Shown here: positions 1 to 5,567 of the stretch, in pieces
Numbering within the stretch: position 1 is the first letter of the stretch
Layout of the letters: the number at the start of each line of letters is the position of its first letter
Virus record (IMG/VR): IMGVR_UViG_3300050025_000012
Coordinates: 1 to 20,079 of that record
Reading direction: 5' to 3' (one strand)
Source of the DNA: a virus
DNA: 20,079 nt
The notes under the pieces: generated by a model
Seen by the model: only the letters and a program-made list of their open reading frames with translations
Database searches by the model: none
What the model was told of the DNA's origin: nothing
Made by a program: the position numbers and the translations under genes

Positions 1-76
1 GCTCGATACCGGCCGGTAATTCGCTAACGCCAATCAATCCAAGATCTCCGTGACGATAATTGTTTTTATTTTCCAT
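1..76 (-). CDS. Partial leftward gene, hypothetical phage protein with RHGDL motif
   Basis: A reading frame opens on the minus strand at an ATG at 76 and runs off the left edge after 25 codons. The start is supported by a strong Shine-Dalgarno run (GGAGGAG on the minus strand, about 79-87) at good spacing. The visible N-terminus contains YRHGDLGLIGVSELP. A short N-terminal YRHGD...LI...LP pattern is, from memory, common in small uncharacterised phage and metagenome proteins of unknown function. Only the N-terminus is present, so no function can be given. It is divergent from the helix-turn-helix gene at 234 and shares its control region, so it may be the leftward gene regulated by that protein. 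Confidence 0.6.
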   Translation of the reverse strand, partial: MENKNNYRHGDLGLIGVSELPAGIE

Positions 77-132
77 TATCTCCTCCCATATTTTATTGCC
101 TCCGCTTTGATGTGGGCATTTGATTTACGCAT

Positions 133-161
133 AGCCTAATTTATTTTTAATCGTTTGTCAA
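133..161 (-). promoter_or_regulatory. Candidate leftward promoter
   Basis: On the minus strand a perfect TTGACA (161 to 156) is followed after 17 bases by TAGGCT (138 to 133), a moderate -10 match. It would start transcription near 126 and leave a leader of about 50 bases with a strong ribosome site before the ATG at 76. The -35 match is exact. The -10 match is weak, so this is a candidate only. Confidence 0.4.
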
Positions 162-168
162 GAACTAT

Positions 169-185
169 TTTACATTTGATGTGAA
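169..185. promoter_or_regulatory. Operator-like palindrome 1
   Basis: TTTACAT-TTG-ATGTGAA is a 17-base imperfect dyad with one mismatch between the arms. It lies between the divergent promoters and resembles a second dyad at 199-214 (TTGACA-TATT-TGTGAA) in its TGTGAA arm. That is the pattern expected for paired operators of a phage repressor or Cro-like protein. Binding by the neighbouring helix-turn-helix protein is inference. Confidence 0.4.
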
Positions 186-198
186 TTATTTTTTGTGC

Positions 199-227
199 TT
201 GACATATTTGTGAACCTCATATACTAT
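199..227 (+). promoter_or_regulatory. Rightward promoter with embedded operator-like dyad
   Basis: TTGACA (199-204) and TACTAT (222-227) are separated by exactly 17 bases, a near-consensus sigma-70 type promoter. TATACT at 220-225 is an alternative -10 with 15-base spacing. The predicted transcription start falls at about 231-235, on or next to the ATG at 234. The -35 hexamer is also the left arm of the dyad TTGACA-TATT-TGTGAA (199-214), so a protein bound there would block this promoter. Confidence 0.6.
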
Positions 228-233
228 GGAGCC

Positions 234-437
234 ATGAAAAAGACAACAACATTCCATAAACTAATCAAAAAAAATAGAAAGTTATTGTTATCTAAGGGGT
301 TTTTGCCCTCCACGCTTACTATGTGGAAGCAGGGAAATCGATATCCGCGCAAAAATATGGCACAGAAACTAGCAAAAATATTAAATGTGCCCATATCTGC
401 AATCCCATATAGAGAAACAAAATGGAATTTAATTTAA
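234..437 (+). CDS. Small Cro/cI-type helix-turn-helix regulator, probably leaderless
   Basis: This 67-residue basic protein has the features of a small phage Cro/YdaS-like DNA-binding protein. The central helix-turn-helix region around residues 20-52 contains GFLPSTLTMWKQGNRYPRKN followed by AQKLAKILNVP. The TLxxWKxGxRxPR pattern with a following LAxxLxV helix is typical of these proteins. A GTG 39 bases upstream is in frame but overlaps the promoter -35 box, so the ATG at 234 is the better start. No normally spaced Shine-Dalgarno is present; GGAG ends only two bases before the ATG. The promoter places the mRNA 5' end at or next to the start codon, as for lambda cI from PRM. Its likely role is repression of the divergent control region, including its own promoter. 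Whether it acts as Cro or repressor cannot be told. Confidence 0.7.
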   Translation: MKKTTTFHKLIKKNRKLLLSKGFLPSTLTMWKQGNRYPRKNMAQKLAKILNVPISAIPYRETKWNLI

Positions 438-516
438 CCGCGCCTAACCAAAAGAGTTAGCAGGCAGGAAAGAAGAAAGCGCCGGTTTATTAATGCACAG
501 ATGTTGAGGCTAATCA

Positions 517-723
517 ATGACTAGAACTAAAGGCCCATATATTGTTCAGATACAAAAACCGGACAAGCGCAATAAAAGCGGTTTTCGCTGGAAATTCTAC
601 TCTGATCACGGATGGGACGAGATAGCAATCATCAGCGCCAAAAGTGTTTCTACCTGCCGCAAATGTAAAGCGCGGGTTATTTTTACGCCGAAAAGAAAAG
701 TTATATTTGAGGTAGGGGAATGA
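517..723 (+). CDS. Small hypothetical early protein with CxxC motif
   Basis: A 68-residue protein whose ATG is preceded by GAGG seven bases upstream. It is basic and has a single CRKC pair near residues 47-50, inside STCRKCKARVIF. This could hold a metal ion only with partners, since two cysteines alone do not complete a zinc site. I do not recognise the family. It overlaps the RusA-like gene by four bases (ATGA), so the two are translationally coupled and it belongs to the early recombination/replication operon. The longer minus-strand frame across it lacks a matching context and is treated as a shadow. Confidence 0.65.
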   Translation: MTRTKGPYIVQIQKPDKRNKSGFRWKFYSDHGWDEIAIISAKSVSTCRKCKARVIFTPKRKVIFEVGE

Positions 724-1124
724 ATGAATTAATTTTAAATATCCCGGGCAATCCATTAGCAAAGAAACGCCCACGGTTCGCACGTCGCGGCAAATTCGTC
801 ACGACTTACAACGCGCAGGAATCAGAGGAAGGTAAGTTTATTTGCCTGATGCAATCGCAACTGAACGGGCATGATCCGATTCCGGCCGGCACACCGATTA
901 AATTAAATCTTATTTTTTATATGCCGATTCCGGAAAGTATTTCTAAAAAGAAGTTACAGGCGGGCATTTTCCATACAAAGAAGCCCGATTTGGACAATCT
1001 TATTAAGTTCGTAAAGGATTGCTTAAACGGCGTCGTCTGGCACGATGACAGCCAGGTAAACGATATTCAGGCTTCAAAAGTTTATAACGTATCACCGTCA
1101 ACTGTAATTAAGTTGATGTGGTAA
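720..1124 (+). CDS. rusA: RusA-family Holliday-junction resolvase
   Basis: A 134-residue protein, close to the roughly 120 residues of E. coli RusA. The N-terminus has the typical INIPGxPxAKKRPRF-like stretch (here NIPGNPLAKKRPRF). The catalytic region is KKPDLDNLIKFVKDCLNGVV followed by WHDDSQV. In the family the acidic residues of PDLDN and of DDSQV bind the metal ions that cut junctions, and the lysine in LIKF also matters; all are present. RusA enzymes are small dimeric endonucleases that resolve Holliday junctions, and phages use them to remove branches from DNA before packaging. The gene is coupled to its upstream neighbour by ATGA. A 61-base gap, which contains the stub at 1150, separates it from the next gene. 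Confidence 0.93.
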   Translation: MNELILNIPGNPLAKKRPRFARRGKFVTTYNAQESEEGKFICLMQSQLNGHDPIPAGTPIKLNLIFYMPIPESISKKKLQAGIFHTKKPDLDNLIKFVKDCLNGVVWHDDSQVNDIQASKVYNVSPSTVIKLMW

Positions 1125-1149
1125 AAATAGTATTTAAAAGGGGTAGGAA

Positions 1150-1176
1150 ATGAGCAAAGACCCGGCAATATTATAA
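1150..1176 (+). pseudogene. Eight-codon stub resembling the start of a DUF1376-type replication gene
   Basis: ATG at 1150 follows a purine-rich ribosome-site-like run (GGGGTAGG) and encodes MSKDPAIL before a TAA. MSKDPA[FI]LFY is a common opening of phage DUF1376-type replication proteins (family knowledge, from memory). The next full initiator-like gene starts at 1518 with a different N-terminus, and a GIY-YIG-like gene lies between. I read this as the retained 5' end of an older initiator gene whose body was replaced. It could instead be a chance short frame or a translated leader peptide. Confidence 0.4.
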
Positions 1177-1185
1177 GAGGAAGTT

Positions 1186-1527
1186 ATGGATAAGCAAAAT
1201 CTTTATTTAATTAAATTAGAAAACAAAAAAGAGTCTTTTTATAAAATAGGAACTTCCGTTCATAGGTATTGCCGTTTTTATCAAATAATGAAATTTGGTT
1301 ACAGGGCAACCATAATTTATATGTTGATGGGGTTAGATTGTCGTGACGCCATGCAAGCAGAGATGTATCTCCATGGTATTTTTAATCCTTACGATCCTAA
1401 AAAGAAATTTGGCGGATATAGAGAATGTTTTCAGGATATTGATATTGAATATTATAAATCAAAAATAAATAATTTAATCCCAAAATCAAAAGAAATAATA
1501 GAAAATTTGGAGATATCATGGCGCTGA
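1186..1527 (+). CDS. GIY-YIG/T5orf172-like stand-alone protein
   Basis: A 113-residue protein with a ribosome site GAGG five bases before the ATG. It follows the small GIY-YIG (T5orf172-like) layout. A first strand is LYLIKL (residues 6-11) and a second is FYKIGTSVHRYCRF (residues 18-31), with the usual KIG and following arginines. A helix then carries the acidic residue of MQAEMYLHGIF, and GGYRECF lies near residues 76-82. The classical GIY and YIG triplets are reduced to YLI and KIG, as usual in this subgroup, and activity is unproven. Related phage proteins are free-standing nucleases, some acting in homing. Its end overlaps the initiator gene by 10 bases. It is very A+T rich, unlike the resolvase gene upstream, so it looks recently acquired. 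Confidence 0.7.
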   Translation: MDKQNLYLIKLENKKESFYKIGTSVHRYCRFYQIMKFGYRATIIYMLMGLDCRDAMQAEMYLHGIFNPYDPKKKFGGYRECFQDIDIEYYKSKINNLIPKSKEIIENLEISWR

Positions 1528-2306
1528 GAGATCAACCTTATTTACCGTTGTATATTCAAGATTTTTTAACTGATGAAAAATTAATTGAATGTAGCGCGGA
1601 ATCAACCGGTGTTTATATTCGCCTAATGTGTATTTTACATAAATCAGATGAATATGGAAAAATTTTGCTTAAGCAAAAAGACAAGCAAGACTCTAAGCAG
1701 GTCAAAAATTTTGCTTTAAAGTTGCTTAAACAAATGCCCTACACTCTGGAGGTGATAGAAAAATCCCTACAAGAATTGATTAATGAAAAGGTCTTACTGA
1801 TAGAAGGTGATTATCTTTATCAAAAACGAATGGTTAAGGATAATAATATATCAATTAAAAGAGCTGAATCAGGTAAAAAAGGTGGAGAAAAGACTCAATT
1901 TGCTTCTAAATTTGCTAAAGCAAAAAGACAAGCAAACTCTGAAAATGAAAATGAAGATGAAAATGAAGATGTAAATAAAGATTTAATTAATAATAAATTA
2001 AGTACATTTGAGCAATTTTATCAATCCTACCCAAAAAAGAAATCCAAAGGGCAAGCAGAAAAAGCCTTTTTAAAAATCAATCCTGACGAGCAGCTCTTAG
2101 CGGTGATGATTGCATCCGTGGAGCGGGCCAAGACATCAGAAGATTGGATTAAGGAAAAAGGCAAGTATATTCCACATCCAGCAACATGGCTAAACGCTAA
2201 AGGCTGGCTTGATGAAGATACGGAAGCGCACCCCCTGGCCGGGAAAGTATCAGATAAAACAATCGGCACAGTAAGAATGCTTGATGAATGGAGGCCTCCG
2301 GTATGA
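1518..2306 (+). CDS. Replisome-organizer-like replication initiator (mosaic)
   Basis: A 262-residue two-part protein. Residues 1-130 start with MALRDQPYLPLYIQDFLTDE and SAESTGVYIRLMCILHKS, the pattern of replisome-organizer/DUF1376-type N-terminal domains that bind phage origins. A low-complexity acidic linker (ENENEDENEDVNKD, about residues 141-154) follows. The C-terminal part has FEQFYQSYPKKKSKGQAEKAF and IPHPATWLNAKGWLDE, a motif set found at the C-end of many phage O-like replication proteins, probably for contact with the helicase or its loader. GGAG lies seven bases before the ATG. The gene overlaps its upstream neighbour by 10 bases and the next gene by ATGA. Base composition changes sharply near 2040, at the linker/C-terminal boundary, which suggests a domain swap. 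Its 5' half carries a candidate origin. Confidence 0.8.
   Translation: MALRDQPYLPLYIQDFLTDEKLIECSAESTGVYIRLMCILHKSDEYGKILLKQKDKQDSKQVKNFALKLLKQMPYTLEVIEKSLQELINEKVLLIEGDYLYQKRMVKDNNISIKRAESGKKGGEKTQFASKFAKAKRQANSENENEDENEDVNKDLINNKLSTFEQFYQSYPKKKSKGQAEKAFLKINPDEQLLAVMIASVERAKTSEDWIKEKGKYIPHPATWLNAKGWLDEDTEAHPLAGKVSDKTIGTVRMLDEWRPPV
1663..1694 (+). repeat. Direct repeat copy A (32 bp)
   Basis: This copy matches 1910-1940, with the identical core AGCAAAAAGACAAGCAA and a shared ACTCT end. There are two substitutions in the left arm and one extra G in this copy. Here the shared DNA is read as KQKDKQDS; in the other copy it is read as AKAKRQANS. The conservation is therefore at DNA level. Confidence 0.75.
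1910..1940 (+). repeat. Direct repeat copy B (31 bp)
   Basis: Partner of the repeat at 1663-1694, lying 247 bases downstream and in another reading frame of the same gene. It immediately precedes the A+T-rich tract. Confidence 0.75.
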
Positions 2307-2845
2307 AAAACGAAATTAAATTCAAAGAGTATATGGCGACGCTTTGCGAGCTTCACGACCGCACAATGTCGAGATTATTAACGGATTTATACTGGAAAGT
2401 GCTTGAACCATTCACAGATGAACAATGCGAAGAAGCTTTTAAAGAAATTATTTATTCCAATAAATTCTTTCCAAAACCTGCTGATTTTCGTGAGGTTCTT
2501 TGCGGTAAAAAAGAAAATAAAGCAACTGAAGCATGGCTTGAGGTTTTAAACGCTGTTGCCCGGATAGGTAATTATAAAAGCGTAAAGTTTAACGATCCGG
2601 CAATACATTCGGTTATCAACGCAATGGGAGGATGGCCTCAACTTTGCCTCATGGAAAGCAAAGAAGAGAAGTGGAAGCAAAAAGAGTTTGAGCGCCTTTA
2701 TGATGTGATTAATTCTCGTGACGGAAAGCACCCTGAGTATTTACCCGGAACGCATGAAATGGAAAATTTCAGGATGGGAAATGAACTTGAAAGGGAAATT
2801 ATCAAGATCAGGCTAGATGGAAAAAGTAAGAAGCTTTTAAATTAA
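2303..2845 (+). CDS. Probable helicase-loader-type replication accessory protein
   Basis: The start at 2303 (180 residues) is chosen over an in-frame ATG at 2288 because GGAGG lies eight bases upstream and the ATG forms an ATGA overlap with the initiator gene. The N-terminal half is helical and contains TDEQCEEAFKEI and KFFPKPADFREVL. The second half contains AWLEVLNAVARIGNYKSVKF, then DPAIHSVINAMGGWPQL. These F-P-x-P-A-D-F and W...IG.Y..V.F.DP....I..MGG patterns recur in phage proteins encoded directly after initiators, where the lambda P-type helicase loader would be expected (inference from position). No ATPase motif is visible, so it is not a DnaC/DnaI-type loader. The C-terminal tail is charged. 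Confidence 0.65.
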   Translation: MKNEIKFKEYMATLCELHDRTMSRLLTDLYWKVLEPFTDEQCEEAFKEIIYSNKFFPKPADFREVLCGKKENKATEAWLEVLNAVARIGNYKSVKFNDPAIHSVINAMGGWPQLCLMESKEEKWKQKEFERLYDVINSRDGKHPEYLPGTHEMENFRMGNELEREIIKIRLDGKSKKLLN

Positions 2846-2898
2846 AACGGCAACGGCAACGTGAGGATTATTAATGGCTGGGTGGAAAAAAACAATTC

Positions 2899-2927
2899 TT
2901 GATTAGTAAAAACCCATATGTTATTAT
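2899..2927 (+). promoter_or_regulatory. Candidate late promoter upstream of terminase
   Basis: TTGATT (2899-2904) and TATTAT (2922-2927) are 17 bases apart, inside the 136-base gap between the replication and packaging genes. This is one of the few gene-free gaps in the window. Transcription would start near 2934 and give a leader of about 48 bases to the terminase small subunit. The same gap holds a short ACGGCA-type repeat at about 2847-2860 and a 10-codon frame at 2874 of doubtful meaning. A cos or pac site could also lie here but cannot be recognised by eye. Confidence 0.4.
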
Positions 2928-2981
2928 AAGGTCAAAGTAAGAAAGTCTTTGTAGTGACGATTTAAACATAGGTGTTTTTGT

Positions 2982-3437
2982 ATGTCGGAAGCAAAAAAAC
3001 CGAAAAACCAAGAAAAGAAGAAAAACGGGAGACCCTCTAAAAAAGGAACAATCAATTTAAAAACATTATGCGCTCTATACGCAGAGGGGAAAACAGATTT
3101 ACAGGTTGCGCAAATCCTTGATATTTCACGGAGAACCCTACTTTATTATAAAAAAGATAAAAAGTTTTTGCACGCTATAACGAAAGGAAAAGAGGAAGTT
3201 GATAAAGAAGTCGAAGTTTCTTTATTTAAAAGGGCCACGGGATACGAACATGAAGATGTAGATATTAAAGTAATCCGAAATCAAATCGTGAAAACAAAAA
3301 TCATTAAACATTATCCCCCGGACGCAACGTCAATGATATTTTGGTTAAAGAACCGTAAGCCTGAACAGTGGCGGGATAAACAAGAGCTTGAACATTCAGG
3401 AACTTTAAAACTTGAAGACCTTGTTGCTGGAGACTGA
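2982..3437 (+). CDS. terS: Terminase small subunit
   Basis: A 151-residue protein with a basic start (KNGRPSKKG) and a helix-turn-helix-like segment, LCALYAEGKTDLQVAQIL then SRRTLLYYKKD (residues about 29-59), for binding viral DNA. A helical segment VDKEVEVSLFKRATGYEHED follows, then the hallmark PPDATSMIFWLKNRKPEQWR (about residues 112-131), found in many small terminases. The protein recognises packaging sites and regulates the large subunit, probably as a ring oligomer. The ribosome site is AGGTG, seven bases upstream. The stop codon shares one base with the start of the large subunit gene (TGATG), which confirms the pairing. Confidence 0.92.
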   Translation: MSEAKKPKNQEKKKNGRPSKKGTINLKTLCALYAEGKTDLQVAQILDISRRTLLYYKKDKKFLHAITKGKEEVDKEVEVSLFKRATGYEHEDVDIKVIRNQIVKTKIIKHYPPDATSMIFWLKNRKPEQWRDKQELEHSGTLKLEDLVAGD

Positions 3438-4885
3438 TGACTAATCTAGAAAAGTCCAAAAAAAAAATCCAGAGCTGGCGCAAATCGGCGTTGAAGTTTG
3501 TTGCTGATAACTGGCCTAATGTTGTTTTGGATAAGTGGCAGTATGAAGTTCTTGAAGCAGCTCCCGGTAATAATCGCATTGCTATGAAGGCATGTACCGG
3601 TCCCGGCAAAACAATGGTTCTTGCTCTCATTGGATGGTGGAGACTCTCGTGTTTCGCTGATAAGGGTGAACATCCAAAGGGCGCGGCGCTTTCAATTACT
3701 AAAGATAATCTTGCTGATAACCTCTGGCCAGAACTTTCAAAATGGCAATTGCAATCAACATACTTAACTCGTGCCTTTGAGTGGCACAAAGAAAGAATAC
3801 AGGCTAAAGATCATCCAGAGACATGGTTTCTTTCCGCACGTTCTTACGCAAAAGACGCAGATCAGGATGCGATAGGACGCTCTCTAAGCGGACTTCATAG
3901 TAAATATCCATTCATCCTTTTAGATGAAACGGGCGATATGGCACCCGCGGTAGGTAAAGCAGCAGAACAAATCTTCACAGGAGCGCCCACAGACGCTTTA
4001 ATCATGCAAGGTGGAAATCCTACCTCGAGAAATGGACTTTTATATCAGGTCTGTAATACCCTCAGAAATCAATGGAGGGTAGTCACTGTCACTGCTGATC
4101 CTGACGATCCTAACCGTACAAGCAGAGTTTCAATTGAATACGCCAGAGAGCAGATCGAAACGCATGGCAGAGAAAACCCCTGGGTAATGGCAACCATCCT
4201 CGGACTATTCCCGCCGCAGGGATTTAATGCTTTACTGGGCATTGAAGAAGTTGAAGCCGCAATGAAGCGGCAAATAAAGAAAGATGATTTTGAGTGGGCT
4301 GGCCGTGTGCTGGGTATTGATGTTGCGCGGTTTGGCGATGATCGGACAGTCATTTTCCCGCGTCAGGGATTATTTGCCGGAATGCCGACAATTATGAGGC
4401 AGGTGAGGACAACAGAGATAGCGGCTAAATGCGCCATGATTAAGCGTGATTGGGATTGTGATAGTTTCTTTATTGACGACACCGGACATTGGGGGCATGG
4501 AGTTATTGATAATCTACATACGGCAGGATATCATCCTCTGGGCGTAATGTTCCACGGCAAGCCGATTGATCCTCGATATGCCAATAAACGGGCTGAGATG
4601 TGGTTTGCTATGGCCGATTGGGTAAAGAGCGGCGGACAATTACCGCATTTACCTGAGCTTATAGCTGAAATGACAACGCCGACATATTCATTTACCAACG
4701 GGAAAATAATTCTTGAAGACAAGGATCAGGTAAAAAAACGATTGGGCCGGTCGCCGGATTTGGGAGATGCTTTAGCATTAACTTTCGCGTTCCCAGTTGC
4801 CCCTAGACAAACAGAAAAAAGTATGTTATATGGCAATCAAAATCATAAACATGAATACAATCCGTTCGAGGAGGCAAAAGTATAA
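3437..4885 (+). CDS. terL: Terminase large subunit (packaging ATPase/nuclease)
   Basis: A 482-residue two-domain motor. The N-terminal ATPase has a Walker A-like loop KACTGPGKT (residues 51-59), a Walker B segment FILLDETGD (159-167; D163, E164) and a coupling-like stretch IMQGGNPTSRNG (189-200). The C-terminal RNase H-like nuclease has VLGIDVARFGDD (291-302; D295), FFIDDTGHWGHG (344-355; D347/D348) and DLGDALALTF (441-450; D444), the expected acidic metal ligands. The Walker A loop has a proline where many P-loops have other residues (TGPGKT), which is common in terminases. It docks on the portal and pumps DNA into the prohead, then cuts it. The length is complete and no motif is missing. 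Confidence 0.96.
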   Translation: MTNLEKSKKKIQSWRKSALKFVADNWPNVVLDKWQYEVLEAAPGNNRIAMKACTGPGKTMVLALIGWWRLSCFADKGEHPKGAALSITKDNLADNLWPELSKWQLQSTYLTRAFEWHKERIQAKDHPETWFLSARSYAKDADQDAIGRSLSGLHSKYPFILLDETGDMAPAVGKAAEQIFTGAPTDALIMQGGNPTSRNGLLYQVCNTLRNQWRVVTVTADPDDPNRTSRVSIEYAREQIETHGRENPWVMATILGLFPPQGFNALLGIEEVEAAMKRQIKKDDFEWAGRVLGIDVARFGDDRTVIFPRQGLFAGMPTIMRQVRTTEIAAKCAMIKRDWDCDSFFIDDTGHWGHGVIDNLHTAGYHPLGVMFHGKPIDPRYANKRAEMWFAMADWVKSGGQLPHLPELIAEMTTPTYSFTNGKIILEDKDQVKKRLGRSPDLGDALALTFAFPVAPRQTEKSMLYGNQNHKHEYNPFEEAKV

Positions 4886-4887
4886 TC

Positions 4888-5085
4888 ATGTGTTTCGGAG
4901 GAAGTCCATCAGCATCACCTACGCCAGCACCGCCGCCACAGCAGGCAGACCCATCAGTTCAAGCGGCAGCCGACGCGGATATGCGGAGACGGAGAGCATC
5001 GGCAAGTAATACAACATTAACCAGTCCTCTGGGAGTAACCAAACCGGCAGACACAAAACCAAAAAGTCTTTTAGGGACAAACTAG
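4888..5085 (+). CDS. Small Pro/Ala-rich virion-region protein (MCFGG type)
   Basis: A 65-residue protein beginning MCFGGSPSASPTPAPPPQQ, then an ADADMRRRRASASN stretch and a TTLTSPLG...LLG end. Short proteins with an MCFGG start, proline-rich middle, RRR patch and LTxPLG...LLG tail are frequently encoded between the terminase and portal genes of podoviruses (family knowledge); their function is unknown. The best ribosome site, GAGGAGG (4868-4874), lies 13 bases upstream inside the end of the terminase gene, which is rather far. An overlapping 70-codon frame at 4797-5009 is basic and serine-rich without family resemblance and is rejected. Disorder is likely over most of the length. Confidence 0.75.
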   Translation: MCFGGSPSASPTPAPPPQQADPSVQAAADADMRRRRASASNTTLTSPLGVTKPADTKPKSLLGTN

Positions 5086-5094
5086 GAAAATTAA

Positions 5095-5385
5095 ATGGAC
5101 AATTTAACACTTGTAATAAATCAGGGCGTTTGGATCATGGGAAAACTCGACCTCGCTAAAAACAGAGTCAACGATCCTATGCGATTCATGACAGTGCGCA
5201 AGGCACCTAATTCGCCTGAGACCTTAATGGGGTTAGAATACTTCCCCGGCAAGCCCGCTTTCTGGGCCATGATAGGCGCGTATTCATACTATCCCGTCAA
5301 AGACGATGATATGATAGGGATGTATTTACAGGCGACCACGGGCCTTGTAGTGCCTGAGAAAAGCAAATTATCACTGGTGAGTTAA
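5095..5385 (+). CDS. Hypothetical small protein before portal
   Basis: A 96-residue protein with AGGA seven bases before its ATG. Visible features are GVWIMGKLDLAKNRV, AYSYYPVKDDDMIGMYLQ and a hydrophobic VVPEKSKLSLVS end. It has aromatic residues throughout and no signal peptide or membrane segment. I do not recognise it with confidence. Its place between terminase and portal suggests a packaging or head-assembly accessory role. An internal ATG at 5137 (MGKLDL) is possible but has no better ribosome site. The stop overlaps the start of the next small frame by one base (TAATG). Confidence 0.6.
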   Translation: MDNLTLVINQGVWIMGKLDLAKNRVNDPMRFMTVRKAPNSPETLMGLEYFPGKPAFWAMIGAYSYYPVKDDDMIGMYLQATTGLVVPEKSKLSLVS

Positions 5386-5474
5386 TGTCGGAAGATAGTA
5401 AAGAAATTATCAAAACATTAATCCGTGGGCTGAAACAAATGATAGGCTTACTGGAAGCACTTTTGAAAAAGTAA
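5385..5474 (+). CDS. 29-residue amphipathic helix peptide
   Basis: The start codon shares one base with the previous stop (TAATG), which favours translation by re-initiation. The sequence starts MSEDSKEIIKTLIRGLKQM and ends IGLLEALLKK. Leucine and isoleucine recur every three to four residues with charged residues between, so it should form one amphipathic helix, perhaps a coiled-coil or membrane-surface helix. It is too short for many gene callers. No family assignment is made. Support comes from the coupled start, clean helix pattern and lack of any competing gene in this stretch. Confidence 0.5.
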   Translation: MSEDSKEIIKTLIRGLKQMIGLLEALLKK

Positions 5475-5531
5475 AATAAATTCTTTTCCTGCCTCTCTTT
5501 AAGACACGCGGGGAATTAAAGTCAACACGCG

Positions 5532-5567
5532 AAAGCCTCTTGATTAAGATCAGGGGGCTTTTGTTTT
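5532..5567 (+). terminator. Terminator-like hairpin that includes the portal ribosome site
   Basis: AAAGCCTCTTGAT (5532-5544) pairs with ATCAGGGGGCTTT (5549-5561) in a 13-bp stem, with two G-T wobbles and a TAAG loop. It is followed by a T-rich run (TTGTTTT) ending one base before the portal ATG at 5568. This is a good intrinsic terminator shape. The right arm holds GGGGG (5553-5557), the only plausible Shine-Dalgarno for the portal gene, so the same hairpin would also hide the ribosome site. Either role would limit portal expression relative to the terminase block. Just upstream, ACACGCG occurs twice, 21 bases apart (5504 and 5525). Confidence 0.65.

Larger units (their letters stand above)
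1658..2010. other. Candidate intragenic replication origin: iteron-like repeats plus A+T-rich tract
   Basis: TTGCTT/AAGCAA occurs about nine times between 1663 and 1937 on both strands. This includes a perfect 16-base palindrome, TTTTGCTTAAGCAAAA (1663-1678), and a spaced one, TTTGCT-AA-AGCAAA (1911-1924). The 13-mer AAAAATTTTGCTT occurs at 1658 and at 1704. The copies are in different reading frames, so protein repetition does not explain them. They are followed by 1941-2010, which has only 12 G/C in 70 bases by hand count and contains a pure A+T run at about 1981-2000. Lambda O carries its iterons and A+T-rich region in the same arrangement inside the initiator gene. Origin function is inferred. 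Confidence 0.5.

Noticed and set aside
435-516. CTAAC-CAAAAGA-GTTAG hairpin after the regulator gene as a terminator
   Set aside because: Only a 5-bp, mostly A-T stem with no T run after it; not convincing as a terminator.
1941-1975. GAAAATGAA-type microrepeat as a separate functional repeat
   Set aside because: It encodes the Glu/Asn/Asp linker in frame and is best explained as a low-complexity linker. It is considered only as part of the A+T-rich tract of the candidate origin.
2874-2906. 10-codon frame MAGWKKTILD with GAGG seven bases upstream
   Set aside because: Too short and without a recognised relative. It could be a stub like the one at 1150, but nothing beyond the ribosome site supports it.
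3304-3789. 161-codon minus-strand frame opposite the terminase genes
   Set aside because: It runs across the junction of two certain genes, has no recognisable domain and is the longest of several chance antisense frames.
4797-5009. 70-codon plus-strand frame across the terminase end and the MCFGG-type gene
   Set aside because: Basic, Ser/Arg-rich product without family resemblance; the alternative frame starting at 4888 has the recognisable small phage protein pattern.
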